From the NCBI RefSeq assembly GCF_000283155.1, contig NW_004454229.1, forward strand, positions 4,390,072-4,454,071: a stretch of 64,000 nt of DNA, read 5' to 3'. Shown one piece after another: positions 1-12,004 of this stretch; position 1 is the stretch's first letter, and every line of letters begins with the position of its first letter. A program made the position numbers and the translations under genes. The DNA comes from Ceratotherium simum simum. Lineage: Eukaryota; Chordata; Mammalia; Perissodactyla; Rhinocerotidae. Below the pieces are notes generated by a model. The model had not been told where the DNA came from. It made no database searches and saw only the letters and a program-made list of their open reading frames with translations.

Positions 1-194
1 GACCAGAGAGAATTTTTGATAAGATGGGCTTGTTGGTGCCTTTCCTAATGTAACATCTATTTTACATCATGTTACAGCCATCAGATAGTAACTCCTTCCT
101 GGAACAGATCTTCTATGTCAAATTCTTTAGGCAGTTAGTGGGGGAGGTCAAATGTCTGTCAGAGAAAACAATCAAGGTAAAAAGATATATTTCA

Positions 195-412
195 GGGTGG
201 CTAATTTTGATCTCCCACAGCGGGTTCAGATCCTGGGCACAGACCTACACACCACTTGTCAAGACATTCTGTGGTGGCATCCCACATACAAAACAGAGGA
301 AGATTGGCACAAATGCTAGCTCAGCGACAATCTTCCTCAAGCAAAAAGAGGAAGATTGGCAACAGATGTTAGCTCAGCGACAATCTTCCTCACCAAAAAA
401 AAAAAAGAAAAA
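195..412 (+). mobile_element. Old ERE SINE (ataa/aagaggaagattgg tail type)
   Basis: Diverged tRNA-like head, then two copies of the 'aggaagattggca..gttagctcag..caatcttcctca' module and a poly(A). More diverged than most EREs here. Confidence 0.75.
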
Positions 413-589
413 TTAGGAATAACTCTAAAAAAATACTTTCTTATCAAATGGAAGATTATTCTATCACAAATCCAGCTAGATGCTCCTCATCTCTGATCTA
501 AAGATACAGATATTGAGACTCTGCCTGGAAGGGAAAATATGAAGACACATTCCTAAATATAAATGATATTTAAAATATATAAATCAGAA

Positions 590-1395
590 ATCAGATCATC
601 TTCCTCTTCTTTTTAAAACCCACCAGTGGCTTCTCTTTGCACTTTGAATAAAATCTAGCCGCTTGCCATAGCCAGTAAGGCTCACTTATAGTTTCCATCC
701 TTCCTCTATGTTTACAATCTCATCTATCATTCTGCCCTTTGCTCCATTCATATTGGCTTTCTTAACATCCTTCAACACACTAGGGTAGTTGTTGCCTTAG
801 GGCCATCACATGTGCTCCTCTGCCTGGACTGTTCTTTCTTTAGATTTTGCATCATGGGCGCCTTCTCGCCAGTCATATGTAAGCTCAAATGTCACCTTTT
901 TTTTTTTTTTTTTTTTTTGTGAGGAGATCAGCCCTGTGCTAACATCTGCCAATCCTCCTCTTTTTTTGCTGAGGAAGACTGGCCCTGGGCTAACATCCGT
1001 TCCTATCTTCCTCCACTTTATATGGGACGCTGCCACAGCATGGCTTGCCAAGCAGTGTGACGGTGCACGCCCCGGATCCGAACTGGGGAGCCCCAGGCCG
1101 CCACAGCGGAGCGCGCGCACTTAACCGCTTGCGCCACCGGGCCGGCCCCTCAAATGTCACCTCTTAAGGGAGGCTTTCTCATATCATTCTGTCTAAAATG
1201 GTACTCATTATCTGAAATTATATTATTTACTTATCTATTAGCTTATTGTCTGTGTCACCTCTCTATTTTATAAGATCTATTGACGAGTTGATAGTTTGTC
1301 TGTCTTGTTCCGCACCATATCCCCAGCATCAAAAATAGTGTCTGCCACATAGTGTATTCAGTAGATACTTGTTGAATTAATGAACGAGTGATACA
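590..1395 (+). mobile_element. L2 LINE 3' fragment, split by the ERE at 897
   Basis: Matches the L2 3' region: 'taagctcaaatgtcacc', 'gaggctttct', 'cacatagtgtattcagtagatacttgttgaattaatgaacga'. The ERE with its TSD lies in the middle. Confidence 0.75.
897..1148 (-). mobile_element. ERE SINE with perfect TSD
   Basis: Reverse-complement ERE with poly(T) first, then the gaggaagact..tttatatgggac module, then the tRNA-like head ending ggccggcccc. TSD ctcaaatgtcacct occurs at 884-897 and 1149-1162. Inserted in an L2. Confidence 0.93.
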
Positions 1396-1702
1396 GGAAG
1401 AAGAGGGACAATTGAAATTGCGAGGTCTCTAGGGAGGCAGAAGAGAGAGATTAGCCTTAAATTAGAAAGGAACACCTCTATCGTTGGGCCTGGGGGCAAA
1501 GAGGCACAGACAGGCACAGGAGCAGCAAAGATTTTAAAATGTTGTTAGGAGGAAGGAAGGGTTAGGAATTTAAAGGAGTTCCTATCTGACAGCCCCCGAC
1601 CTCCATTTTCTCTTTGAAAAGTGATACAAAGTCAATGCTGGGAATGAGAGGATAGGTAGTGATAGGTCCTGCTTCCATGGGAATCAGTAAATAAGGTATT
1701 TC

Positions 1703-1899
1703 CTTTTTTTTCTTTTTCCTCCAGAAAGCCCCAGTATATAGTTGTATATCCTAGTTGTAAGTCAGTCTAGTTCTTCTATGTGAGCCACCGTCACAGCACA
1801 GCAACTGACATGGTGGTGTGGTTCTGTGACCGGGAGCTGAACCCGGGCCACTGAAGTGGTGAGCGCTGAACTTTAACCACTAGGCCATCGGGGCTGGCT
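1703..1899 (-). mobile_element. Old ERE-like SINE
   Basis: Contains 'aaagccccagtatatagttg', an interior resembling the second tail type, and a head 'aacccgggccac..actttaaccactaggccat..ggggctggct'. Clearly diverged. Confidence 0.75.
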
Positions 1900-1974
1900 C
1901 AGATATTTGCTTTTTTGTTGTTTTTTAAATTTCACACATCTTGAAGCCAAGCCTGGTTGGTATTTTTCATTTCC

Positions 1975-2200
1975 TGAGTAACTATAATATGTTGGGCCAA
2001 GCATTTTACTTACATTAACTCATTTAGCCCTCACAACAACCTAAGTCTGTTATTCACCAGTTTACAGATGAAGAAACTGAGGTTCAGAGAGGTCAAATAA
2101 CTTGAACAAAATCATACAACAAGATATTGGGATTACCAAAATTGCAAACCACATGAATCTAATTCCAAAGACTTTACTCTTTTGTCTCTTGCATGCTGCC
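1975..2200 (-). mobile_element. MIR SINE
   Basis: Antisense MIR: 'gccaagcattttacttacattaactcatttagccctcacaac' region, 'agatgaagaaactgaggttcagagaggtcaa', loss of tail detail. Confidence 0.65.
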
Positions 2201-2367
2201 TGTCAAATACTTAGAATAAACAGACTTCTAATTCATTAATTGGATCATTGATATTCCCTGTGGTTAACCCCCAATCTAGTTCTTAAATGCAATATGCAAA
2301 GTAACAAATGTCATAACTTACATATCCCAAAAGGACAGTTCATAACTATCACTAAGAAAGCATCTGG

Positions 2368-2573
2368 AGGGCCGGCCCCATGGCTTAGTGGTTAAGTGCG
2401 AGCACTCCGATACCGGCGGCCCAGGTTCGGATCCCCGGCGCGCACTGACGCACCACTAGTCCGGCCATGCTGAGGCGGCATCCCATATACAGCAACTAGA
2501 AGAATGTGCAACTATGACATACAACTATCTACTGGGGCTTTGGGGAGAAAAAGGGAACAAAAAAAAAAAAAAA
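2368..2573 (+). mobile_element. ERE SINE (aactagaagg tail) with perfect TSD
   Basis: Full ERE head and 'cagcaactagaagaatgtgc' tail followed by A-rich end. TSD aagaaagcatctgg at 2354-2367 and 2574-2587. Confidence 0.95.
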
Positions 2574-3089
2574 AAGAAAGCATCTGGCTTTTCATCAGCC
2601 TTCCTTCCTTCCTTTCTGAATAATTATGTCTGAAAGCCATTTTCTTAGGTGGGGCTAAGCAAGCTAGGCACCTGCACCCAGGGTGTCCAAGAGCAGCCTC
2701 TCGGTCTTGGAGCATGAGCAGTGTGAGGAGGGTGAATATATGTGGGCTGATGGTGCGAGGTGTCAGAGTCTAAGCCAAGTAAGGAGGGTGAGAGGTCAGG
2801 GCGGCAGTGGCAATGGAGATTGGTTGCATACAGAGGTGATTTATCAAATAAGTAAATATATTGAAGATAATGGGATCCAGGTTTCTCACTGTAGGAGAGG
2901 GGAGTTACAAATATGGAAAGGCAGAAATTAGAATGAACTCTGTGGTGTTGGATTGAAATTATATGTATTAGTGTGAACTCATAATTTTTAATAGATAGAT
3001 ATAGAAGTAAATACAGATGTGGATGTCGTGTGTGTATGCATATGTGAGTATGTATATACATACATATATTCTCAAGCCATGATCATTAA

Positions 3090-4385
3090 GAGGGCCTGGA
3101 AGCAGTGACATTCCAATTGCAATGAGCACACCTAATACCTCCATCTTGGTTTCTAAATGCTGTTTTCCACTAAAAGGAATCAGGGCTTCTTGGAGAAATG
3201 GCTGATTCCAAGGCTAGAGCAGGAAAGGTACAAGATGAACCTGGAACATCTTGTATGCCAGAAAGTAAAGAGGTATTCAAAGAACGATGAGGACATATCA
3301 AAAGGACACAGAGGCCAGCTTGAAAGCACTCCCATTCTCCCCCAAGGACCAGAATGGGGACACTTTGAGAATCAAAATAGATAAAATAGTTAACAGATTA
3401 TAATCCATTGTTTAAACTAGGAATCCAAGTGTCTAAACTGATATAAATAAATAAATAAATAGGGAGAGAAGAAAGCTTTTTGTTACAGTGGAATGCCAAC
3501 AATGAATGTAGAAGGGATGATGGAATTAGAAAAATCACCATTTGACAACCATAATAGCAATAATTAATTCAACCAAGGGACATCTGTGTATGCTAAGCTA
3601 GTTGGTGAAAATTTGATGAGGAATGGAATATTTACATCATCTCAAAGTACTTCCCTACAAAATACTTAACACAGTTAAGTGAACACAGTTAACATCAATA
3701 ACGGGACCAGCTGAAATTTTTACCAGCTGATGGTGTGCAATGAAGAAAAACTTCTATGCTACTCCTGCTAAAAATGTATAACCTGAATCTAATCAAGAGC
3801 AGGGCTGGCCCTGTGGCTTAGCGGTTAAGTGCACGCGATCCGCTACTGGCGGCCCGGATTCGGATCCTGGGCGCGCACTGACGCACCACTTCTCCGGCCA
3901 TGCTGACTCTGAGTCCCACGTACAGCAACTAGAAGGATGTGCAACTATGACATACAACTATCTACTGGGACTTTGGGGGAAAAAAAATTTTTTTAAAAAC
4001 CTTTGTTGAATCTAATCAAGAGGAAACATCAGACTAACCTAAACTGAGGAACATTCTATAAAATAAAGCACCTATACTCTTTAAAAGTAGCAAGGTCATG
4101 AAAATCAAAGAAAGACTACAGAACTGTTTTGATTAAAGACTAACAAGATGAGATAATTAAATGCATCACTATAAAGACATTATTGGGACAATTGGCTAAA
4201 CTTAAATGGAGTCTGTGGATTAGATGATAGTAATGCATCAATGTTAATTTCCTGATTTTGATAATATGTGGGTGATGAGGCATCATATGGGCAACCTACT
4301 CTCAAAGATGCAGAAAAAAAAAAGTGCCTTTTTTGTACTATTCTTGTAACTTTCCTGTAAGTTTGAAATTTTTTTTTTTAAATAA
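3090..4385 (+). mobile_element. L1 (L1M-like) 3' end, interrupted by an ERE
   Basis: Body resembles an old L1 3'UTR: 'gaggaacattctataaaataa', 'tgtggattagatgatagtaatg', 'gtactattcttgtaactttcctgtaagtttgaaat'. It ends in poly(T)/A-rich sequence where another ERE is inserted. Subfamily not assigned. An (AATA)n run sits at about 3442-3463. Confidence 0.65.
3800..4007 (+). mobile_element. ERE SINE inside L1, perfect 15-bp TSD
   Basis: Head, 'cagcaactagaaggatgtgc' tail and A-rich end. TSD gaatctaatcaagag at 3785-3799 and 4008-4022, so it post-dates the L1. Confidence 0.95.
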
Positions 4386-4393
4386 GAAGGAAT

Positions 4394-4593
4394 GGGCCGG
4401 CCCCGTGGCTTAGCGGCTAAGTGCGCGCGCTCTGCTGCTGGCGGCCCGGGTTTGGATCCCGGGCGCACACCGACGCACTGCTTCTCCGGCCATGCTGAGG
4501 CCACGTCCCACATACAACAACTAGAAGGATGTACAACTATGACATACAACTATCTACTGGGGCTTTGGGGGGAAAAAATAAATAAAAATCTTA
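4394..4593 (+). mobile_element. ERE SINE at the 3' end of the L1
   Basis: Near-consensus head and tail. TSD close to aaataagaaggaa on both sides (about 4380-4392 and 4593-4605). Confidence 0.93.
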
Positions 4594-4729
4594 AAATAAG
4601 AAGGAAAAAATATTAGCAAGGGTGTCCAAAAGAATACCATTGGAAACCTTGGAACTGACTACCAATGTCTTAAGTGTAAAATGTGATTCTTGGAATTGTG
4701 GGTAAAAAAACAGTGCTTTGTGGGAGTAA

Positions 4730-5095
4730 TAGTAGCAATTGTTCTCCATCTAACCACACCCTCCAAGATCCTGCTCAAGACCTACCTCCTCCTAGAAGCC
4801 GTCTTTGACTCTTCCAGTCCACACTCATCATCTATTCCGTACCTGAACTCAGGGTACATATTTTTTGCATCACTTCCTTGGCACTTAATCATATATAACC
4901 TTGTGACTTCTCTTGTACTATTATCTTACATAAATTTTGAGTTCTTGTTTAAATCTTCTCGTGAATATGTTACCTCCATTATCATGTTGTAATCAACTGA
5001 GGAGCACATACCATATATGATCTCTTTTTCTTCCCAAGTACCTAGCATATGTTTTGCAATCAATTTCCACATCCCGAGGACTGTCAAAAAACAAT
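4730..5095 (+). mobile_element. L2 LINE 3' fragment
   Basis: 'gctcaagacctacctcctcctagaagccgtctttgac' region and 'ctagcatatgttttgcaatcaat'. Old and diverged. Confidence 0.5.
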
Positions 5096-5154
5096 TATCT
5101 CACTTAGCAAACACTTCTTGCATATCAACTATGCATTAAGCACTGTAAATAATA

Positions 5155-5385
5155 ATTCCTTACATGTATAGAATGCTTCGCAATTTGTGCAGTACCTATA
5201 CATCCGTTTATCTCATTTGTTCTACATAACAACTCTGTGAGGTAGGCACTGCCACATGATAAACATGCTCAGGAACTGTGATTTACTGGAAGTCACACAG
5301 CTAATTTAATAGCAGAATTGGGATGCCAACCTTGGTCTTTGGATTCCAGGTCTGGTGCTTTTTCCATACCACCAGAGGAAACAGG
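5155..5385 (-). mobile_element. MIR SINE
   Basis: Antisense MIR with 'acaactctgtgaggtaggcac', 'gaagtcacacagctaattta', 'ctggtgctttttccataccac'. Confidence 0.6.
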
Positions 5386-5416
5386 CAATAAGTCTGGACA
5401 CACTGATGGTCATAGG

Positions 5417-5940
5417 TGTTATATTAGTTTCCTATTGTTGTTGTGACAAATTACCACAAATTTAGTGGCTTACATAACACAAATACATTATCTTACAGTT
5501 CTGTAGGAACTGTAGGATAGAAGTCTGACACAGGTCTCACTGGGCTAAAATGAAGGGGTCAGCAGGGTTGCATTCCTTTCTAAAGGCTGTAGAAGAGAAT
5601 CCATTTCCTTGCTTTTTCCTGCTTCTAGATGCTGCTCACATTCTTTGGCTCGTGTCCCCCTTTCTCAGACATCATCAAAGCAAGTAACAAGGCATGGCTC
5701 TGTGCCTTTCTTCTATAATTACATCTACCTCTGACACTCTCTTCCACTTATAAGAACGCTTGTGACTAAGTTGAATTTAGCTGGGTAATCTAAGATAATC
5801 ACCCTATTTTAGGGTCAGTTGATTAGCAAGCTTAATACCTTCTGTAACCTTAATTCTCCTTTGCTATGTATCCTGACATATTCACAGATTCCAGGGATTA
5901 ACATGTGTACATCTTTGGAGGGCCACTATTCTGCCTATCA
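5417..5940 (+). mobile_element. ERVL solo LTR, MLT2-like
   Basis: Starts tgttatattagtttcctattg, then 'acaaattaccacaaatttagtggctta' and 'tctcactgggctaaaatgaagg', diagnostic of MLT2-type LTRs. Ends near 'ccactattctgcctatca'. Solo, with no internal retroviral sequence. Confidence 0.75.
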
Positions 5941-6159
5941 TGTGGATGTTCTTCACAGTTTCACTTCCCAAAGATCCACTGAGCACTTCAACATCTTAAA
6001 TCATGATGTGAACAATTCTTTCATCTACTAAAAATTAATCATCAGATCCCAACAGGACACTTTGGATTTATTGATATGTTATTAACTTTTAGAAATTAGT
6101 TTCTATGAAAAATAAGCCACAGTTTGATTTACAAAAGTTAGTATTCCTTAAGCCCACTG

Positions 6160-6300
6160 GTTTTTAATTCAACAAATAAGAGAATTGAGGCCGGCGATGT
6201 TACATAACTTGCCCAAAGACACACAGCTAGTAAGTGGCAGAGAAGGAATTCAAACTTAGGTCCTATTACAAAACTCATGGCTTTTCCATTACACCATTTT
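6160..6300 (-). mobile_element. MIR SINE fragment
   Basis: 'ttacataacttgcccaaagacacacagctagtaagtggcag' core in antisense, ending 'ttttccattacacca'. Confidence 0.6.
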
Positions 6301-6539
6301 CCCACCAATAATAGCTCCTCCTAGGGTCTAATGCCCTAATCTAATGCCTGTGATTTAAACATTGATTTGTTCCTTTGGATCATCCATTTCTTAGGGACTG
6401 CCTTGAAAATGCAAATCCCTCCAGTAGAGGATTAATTAAGATGATGGATGTACACGTGTGTTGTAAAGGGAAAGAAAAAATACATGTGATATATGCATGC
6501 ATTAGTGTGCACATAGACAGTTGTGAAAGAAAAAAGAGG

Positions 6540-6725
6540 CCTAGAAGAGGCTATTCAAGTCCTGACTCTGCCGCTTGTATGATCGTGGACAGGTCCTAAA
6601 CTCTGGTAAACTCTGTTGACTTTGGTTTTCTCATCTATAAAATACATCCTTCATAGGGTTGTTGTGAGGATTAAATGCCATAATTCTTGAAGAGCACTTA
6701 TGACAGAGCTTGACGCAATGTGTTC
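6540..6725 (+). mobile_element. MIR SINE
   Basis: 'caagtcctgactctgccgctt', 'tttctcatctataaaatac', 'gggttgttgtgaggattaaatg' in MIR order. Confidence 0.65.
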
Positions 6726-6739
6726 AAGAACTGTTTGCA

Positions 6740-7770
6740 AGTGTAAAGATCCTGATGGCTTTACCGCTTCACCTGATTCTGGAATGGGTGATTTCTTGAT
6801 CAACCACAAGGTGGAGCTAGAGACATAGGAATGTATGTCTTGTTCTTCAACAGGAATTTTGGTTGTAAGGGGAAAAAAGAAGTAGCCTTTCCGTCTGGGT
6901 CCTGACAGAATAGATGCTACTTCCCTTTAAGCCACCGCTCATGTGCCTCCATCTTGACAGCCTTTTTCTGTTTGTTTGTTTGTTGTTTTTCAAAAAGGGA
7001 TACTCAGCTAGACAAAGGAGCTTTTAATAGATGTTCTTTAATAATGTGAATTTTACTACCCCTTGGAGAAAATATAGTATCTGGGACAGAGGAGATGACT
7101 GTACAGTCATGAGAGAAAACCATTCTTACACTTCATTTTCTTCTTCCTCAGTCCAGAGGCCAGAGGCAGTTTTTGTCTACACTCTTTGCTCCAAAATGCA
7201 TACTTATCATTTCTCTCTAGAAGCCCATTGGGTCCCCATGAAAATAGGACTCCTAGAAGTCTATCTTAGCATCCCAGAGTTCTCAGGATGTAGATTAGGC
7301 TTCAATTGTTCTCAGAGGATCACTTTGAAGGTATATTTTGGTAAGCTCATTAAAAACTCAACGCTCATTACTTTCAGGCATGATCTTATATGCTATGTAC
7401 CTATTATAATTAGAATCTCAAGAAAATCACAAAGTCCACTTAAAAGATGAAGGTACTATCAAATACCAACCTCGAAGTGCCACTACTTTTAGGACTCAAG
7501 AAAGCATTGTTATAGAAACAGAGCTTAGATTCCCCCCAAATCTCACTGGATAAGAGAAACTCCTTCATTTCTATGTAAAAATAAAGGATGAATAGGCATT
7601 AGCCAAGTGAAGGAGAATGAAAGAGGAAAGATCCTTCCAGGCTGAGTTCCAGGACATGCAAAGGGTCAAAGAAGAGAAAGCTATATTCCTGCAGGTTTGC
7701 AAGCAATTACATATGGCTTGACATTATAGGTTGAAAGGGGAGTGGCAATAGTTAAAACTAGAGAGGTAAG
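6740..7770. other. Stretch with no recognised gene or repeat
   Basis: Mixed-composition intergenic DNA. A 139-codon open frame at 7031-7450 has no recognisable motif and looks fortuitous. Confidence 0.5.
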
Positions 7771-7779
7771 CTAGAGATA

Positions 7780-7930
7780 AGTCAGTAGACCCTAATATTT
7801 TATGTTGAGTATGGACTTTATCTGAGGGCAATGTGGAGCCACCAAAGGACATCGAGGTGGGGCAAGACAAGATCAGATCCACTCTTCAGAAAGATCATTC
7901 TGGCTGCAAGATAGAGAACAGAGGAAGGCA
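7780..7930 (+). mobile_element. L2/L3-type LINE fragment
   Basis: 'ggactttatctgagggcaatgtggagccac' and 'agaaagatcattctggctgcaag' match an old LINE block that recurs at about 51.8 and 61.3 kb. Confidence 0.45.
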
Positions 7931-7949
7931 AGACTAAATGGAAGACATG

Positions 7950-8690
7950 CTAGATATTTTCTGTTTGCCTCTCCAAATATCCTCTCCACCCTACTCTACT
8001 TGTTCTGTGTCTCAGAAGTTTGATCTTTGTGGGTTCCCAACAGACTCCCTTGTCCTCTGGCTTCTGGTTGGGTCCAGTGCTGGAAGATAGCAGCAGGAGA
8101 TCAGAGGTCAGGAGGAAAGAGAGATCCAAGTATTTATCCCCCACCTCCCTCCCTACTGAGTCACTTTGTGAGGATATTTCCCCCTGCCAAAGGCCACAGC
8201 TCTTGTCAGGCAGCACCCTCCATACAACTGCCCTCTTTAGATTCTGGTAATCACTCCCTCCCCTTCTCCTTTCATGCCTTTGGCTAGTAGTGATTCCCAC
8301 TGTTGCTAGCACCAGGTGAACTTTATATCCAGTGTTGGTCTCCCAAAACTCTGATAACATTTTGTGAATAGTTCTTTTATTAACATACTACAAATTATCT
8401 ATTTTTTTTTTTTTTTTAAAGATTTTATTTATTTTATTTTTTCCCCCCAAAGCCCCAGTAGATAGTTGTATGTCATAGCTGCACATCCTTCTAGTTGCTG
8501 TATGTGGGACTCGGCCTCAGGATGGACGGAGAAGTGGTGCCACGATGCGCACCCGGGATCCGAACCCGGGCCACCAGCATTGCAGCGCGCGCACTTAACC
8601 ACCAAGCCACAGGGCCGGCCCTAAATTATCTATTTTGAATGTGCCATGTATTTCCTGCCAGAACTCTAACTGATATAGAAAGAAACAAGT
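7950..8690 (-). mobile_element. Old LTR-like repeat, family uncertain, split by an ERE
   Basis: Contains 'ctctggcttctggttgggt' (a motif also present in related form at about 16.2 kb) and ends 'ctgccagaactctaactgata', typical of an old mammalian interspersed repeat. The ERE at 8406-8622 is inserted near its end. Confidence 0.4.
8406..8622 (-). mobile_element. ERE SINE, subfamily shared with the copy at 27931
   Basis: Starts with poly(T) and 'aaagattttatttattttat', then 'actcggcctcaggatggacgg', which differs from other EREs here. TSD aaattatctatttt at 8392-8405 and 8623-8636. Confidence 0.95.
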
Positions 8691-8935
8691 AATAATATTG
8701 ATAGCTAACATTTATTATGGTCCAGGCATTCTCCTCAACAATTTACATACATTAACTCATTTAATGCTCATAGCAACTCTGTGAAGTATCCCTCCTTTAC
8801 AGATATGGAATCTGAGGAATAGTGGGATTAAGTGATTTTCCCAAAGTAACACAGCTAGTGAGGGCCTGAACCAGAATTCAAATCCACACTATCTGTTTCC
8901 AGGGTCTGTGTTTTTAACCACTATGCTCCTTTGGT
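8690..8935 (-). mobile_element. MIR SINE
   Basis: Antisense: 'acattaactcatttaatgctcatagcaactctgtga', 'acacagctagtgag', ending 'tttttaaccactatgct'. Confidence 0.7.
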
Positions 8936-9015
8936 GAGGTAAGAGTTGATGTTGTAAGCTGAAGCAATAACAGTGGGATGGAGAGAAATGAAAGGATTTA
9001 AAAGATATTATTGCT

Positions 9016-9227
9016 GGGCCGGCCCCGTGGCTTAGCGGTTAAGTGCACGCGCTCCACTGCTGGCGGCCCGGGTTCGGATCCCGGGCGTGCACCGACATAA
9101 CGCTTCTCCTGCCATGCTGAGGCTGCGTCCCACATACAACAACTAGAAGGATGTGCAACTATGACATACAACTATCTACCAGGGCTTTGGGGGCAAAAAA
9201 TAAATAAATAAATAAAATTATAAAAAA
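9016..9227 (+). mobile_element. ERE SINE with perfect TSD
   Basis: Near-consensus head, aactagaagg tail, (AAAT)n end. TSD aaagatattattgct at 9001-9015 and 9228-9242. Confidence 0.95.
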
Positions 9228-9284
9228 AAAGATATTATTGCTAATCTCAGCATAATTTTGAGGATCAACTGGTATCAAGAGGTA

Positions 9285-9450
9285 ACAAAATGCATTGGTT
9301 TAGGAATGAGATGGATCCAGGTTCAAATTTTGGATCTTACTACCTGGGTGCTCTTGAGTAAGTCACTTTACTTTTCTGGATTTCAGTTTCCTAATCTGTA
9401 AAATGGGACCAATAACACCTACTCTATAGAGTTACTATAAGACTTAAACA
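9285..9450 (+). mobile_element. MIR SINE
   Basis: 'ggttcaaattttggatctta', 'tttcagtttcctaatctgtaaaatggga', 'actctatagagttactataag'. Confidence 0.65.
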
Positions 9451-9579
9451 AAGTATTGGAAGACCTAGCCGGAGCAATTAGGAAAGAAAAAGAAATTAAA
9501 GGCATCCAAACCAGAAAGGAATAAGTATAACTGTCTTCTATTTGCAGATGACTTGATTTTATATATAGAAAACCCTAAA

Positions 9580-9833
9580 TGGGGCCGGCCTGGTGGTGCA
9601 AGAGGTTAAGTGCATGCACTCCACATCAGCAGCCTGGGGTTCGCAGGTTTGGATCCCAGGCACACACCAACGCACCGCTTGGTGGGCCATGCTGTGGCGG
9701 CGTATCATATAAAGTAGAGGAAGATGGGCACAGATGTTAGCTCAGGGTCACTCTTCCTCAAGAAAAAAGGGGAGGATTGGCATCGGATGTTAGCTCAGGG
9801 CTAGTTCTCCTTACAAAAAAAAAAAAAAAGAAC
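9580..9833 (+). mobile_element. ERE SINE (cata­taaagt tail type) inside L1, perfect TSD
   Basis: ERE head with 'gcttggtgggccatgctgtgg', 'catataaagtagaggaag', two gttagctcag modules and poly(A). TSD gaaaaccctaaa at 9568-9579 and 9834-9845, within L1 ORF2 sequence. Confidence 0.95.
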
Positions 9834-10423
9834 GAAAACCCTAAAGACTCCACCAGAAAACTGTTAGAACTACTAAATGAGTTCAGTAATGCTGCAGGAT
9901 ATGAAATCAATATATGAAAATCAGTTGCATTTCTATACACTAAAAGTGAACTATCAGAAAGAGAAATTAAGAAAACAATCCCATCTACAATTACATCAAA
10001 AAGAATAAAATACCTAGGAATAAATTTAACCAAGGAGGTGAAAGATCTGTATGCTGAAAACTATAAGACATTGAAGAAGACACAAATAAATGGAAGGACA
10101 TTCTGTGCTCATGGATTAGAAGAATCAGTATGGTTAAAATGTCCATACTACCCAAAGCAATCTACAGATTTGATGCAATCTCTATCAAAATTCCAATGGC
10201 ATTTTTCACAGAAATAGAACCATCCTAAAATTTGTATGGAACCACAAAAGGCCCAGAATAGCCAAAACAATCTTGAGAAAGAACAAAGCTGGAGGCATCA
10301 CATTTTCTGATTTCAAACTGTATTACAAAGCTACAGTAGTCAAAACAGTATGATTTTGGCATAAAAAAAGGACTTAGATCAACGGAATAGAATAGAAAGT
10401 CCAGAAATAAACTCATACATATA

Positions 10424-10925
10424 CAGGTCTTCCTCAACTTACAATGGGGTTATGTCCCGATAAACCCATTGTAAGTTGAAAATATCATGAGTTGAAAATG
10501 CATTTAATGCACCTAACCTACCAAACATCATAGCTTAGCTTAGCCTACCTTAAATGTGCTCAGAACACTTATATTATCTTTCAGTTGGGCAAAATCATCT
10601 AACACAAAGCCTATTTTATAATAAAGTGTTGAATATCTCATGTAATTGAATACTGTACTGAAAGTGAAAAACAGAATGGTTGTATGGGTACGGAATGGTT
10701 GTACGTGTATTGGTTGTTTACCTTCATGATTGCATGGCTGACTGGGAGCTGCAGCTCACTGCCCTGCCCAGCATCACGAGAGAGGATTGGACCACATATT
10801 GCTAGCACAGGAAAAGGTCAAAATTCAAAATTCAAAGGACACTTTCTACCGAAGGCATATGGTTTCCACACCATCGTAAAGTCAAAAAATCTTAAGTCAA
10901 ACTGTCATAAGTTGGGGACTGTCTG
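10424..10925. mobile_element. Non-autonomous TcMar-Tigger-type DNA element (about 502 bp)
   Basis: Ends caggtcttcctcaactta.. and ..taagttggggactgtctg, which are imperfect inverted repeats of each other. It is flanked by TA on both sides (10422-10423 and 10926-10927), the mariner/Tigger target. L1 sequence resumes directly after it. No transposase reading frame. Family name is from memory of 'gtaagttgaaaat' and 'gaatactgtactgaaagtg' motifs. Confidence 0.85.
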
Positions 10926-12004
10926 TATGGTCAATTAATTTACAACAAAGGAGCTAAGGATATACAATGGGGAAAAGACAGTCTCTTCAATAAATGGTGT
11001 TGGGAAAACTGGACAGCCGCATGCAAAAGAATGAAACTGGACCCCTATATTACACCATACACAAAAAACAACTCAAAATAGATTGAACTTAAGACCTGAA
11101 GCCATAAAACTCCTAGAGGAAAACATGAGGAGTAAGCTCCTTGACATTGTTCTTGGCAATGATTTTTTGGATTTGACACCAAAAGCAAAGGCAACAAAAG
11201 CAAAAATAAATAAGTGGGACTACCTCAAGCCAAAAAGCTTCTGCACAGCAAAGGAAACCATCAACAAAATGAAAAGGCAACCTACAGAATGGGAGAAAAT
11301 ATTTACAAATCATAAATCTAATAAAGGGTTAATATCCAAAATATAGAAAGAACTTATATGACTCAATAGCAAAAAACCCCCAAACATTCCAATTAAAAAA
11401 TATGCAGAGGATCTGAATAGACATTATTCCAAAGAAGACATACAGATGGCCAACAGGTACATGAAAAAGTGTTCAACATCACTAATGAGCAGGGAAATTT
11501 GAATCAAAACCACAATGAGATACCATCTCACATTTGTCAAAATGGCTATTACCGAAAAGACAAGAAATAACAAGTGTTGGCAAGGATGGGGAGAAAAGGG
11601 AACACTTGTGTACTGTTGGTGGGAATGTAAATTGGCACAGCTACTATGGAAAACAGTATGAAGGTTCCTCAAAAAATTAAAAATAGAACTACCATATGAT
11701 CCAGCAATTCCACTTCTGGGTATTTATCCAAAGGAAACAAAAACACTAACTTGAAAAGATATCTGTACCCCCACATTCACTCTAGCATTATTTACAATAG
11801 TCAAAGCATGGAAACTATCTAAGTGTCTATCAATGGATGAATGGATAAAGCAAATTTGAGATATATATATATATATATATCTCACACATATATATACATA
11901 CACATATACATATATATATACATACATACATATTATACACAATGGAATATTATTCAGCCTTAAAAAAGAGGGACATCCTGCTACTTACGACAACACTTGG
12001 ACCT

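Larger units (their letters stand above)
9450..12000 (+). mobile_element. Truncated L1 (ORF2 3' part), inactive, split by ERE and Tigger-type element
   Basis: Translated fragments match the L1 ORF2 reverse-transcriptase domain and downstream region (for example the frame at 11083-11346 and 'tttgcagatgac', the FADD active-site codons, at about 9541-9552). Stops and frameshifts break the frame. It ends within ORF2 around 'cctgctacttacgacaac' with no 3'UTR or poly(A). An (AT)n/(TACA)n run at about 11860-11940 lies in the 3' part. Ordered insertions are the Tigger-type element at 10424-10925 and the ERE at 9580-9833. Confidence 0.9.

Noticed and set aside
2368..2573. tRNA-like sequences with A/B-box-like motifs
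   Set aside because: These are the tRNA-derived heads of ERE SINEs, with TSDs and poly(A) tails. Not functional tRNA genes. The same applies to all other ERE heads in the window.
5819..6031. Short open frames within and after the MLT2-like LTR
   Set aside because: Explained by repeat sequence. No start context, motif or conservation argument.
10684..10938. 84-codon open frame beginning in an internally repetitive 'gaatggttgta' region
   Set aside because: Lies within the non-autonomous Tigger-type element. No transposase similarity.
11083..11346. 87-codon plus-strand open frame that looks protein-like
   Set aside because: It is a surviving fragment of L1 ORF2, with stops and frame breaks on both sides. 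Not a host gene.
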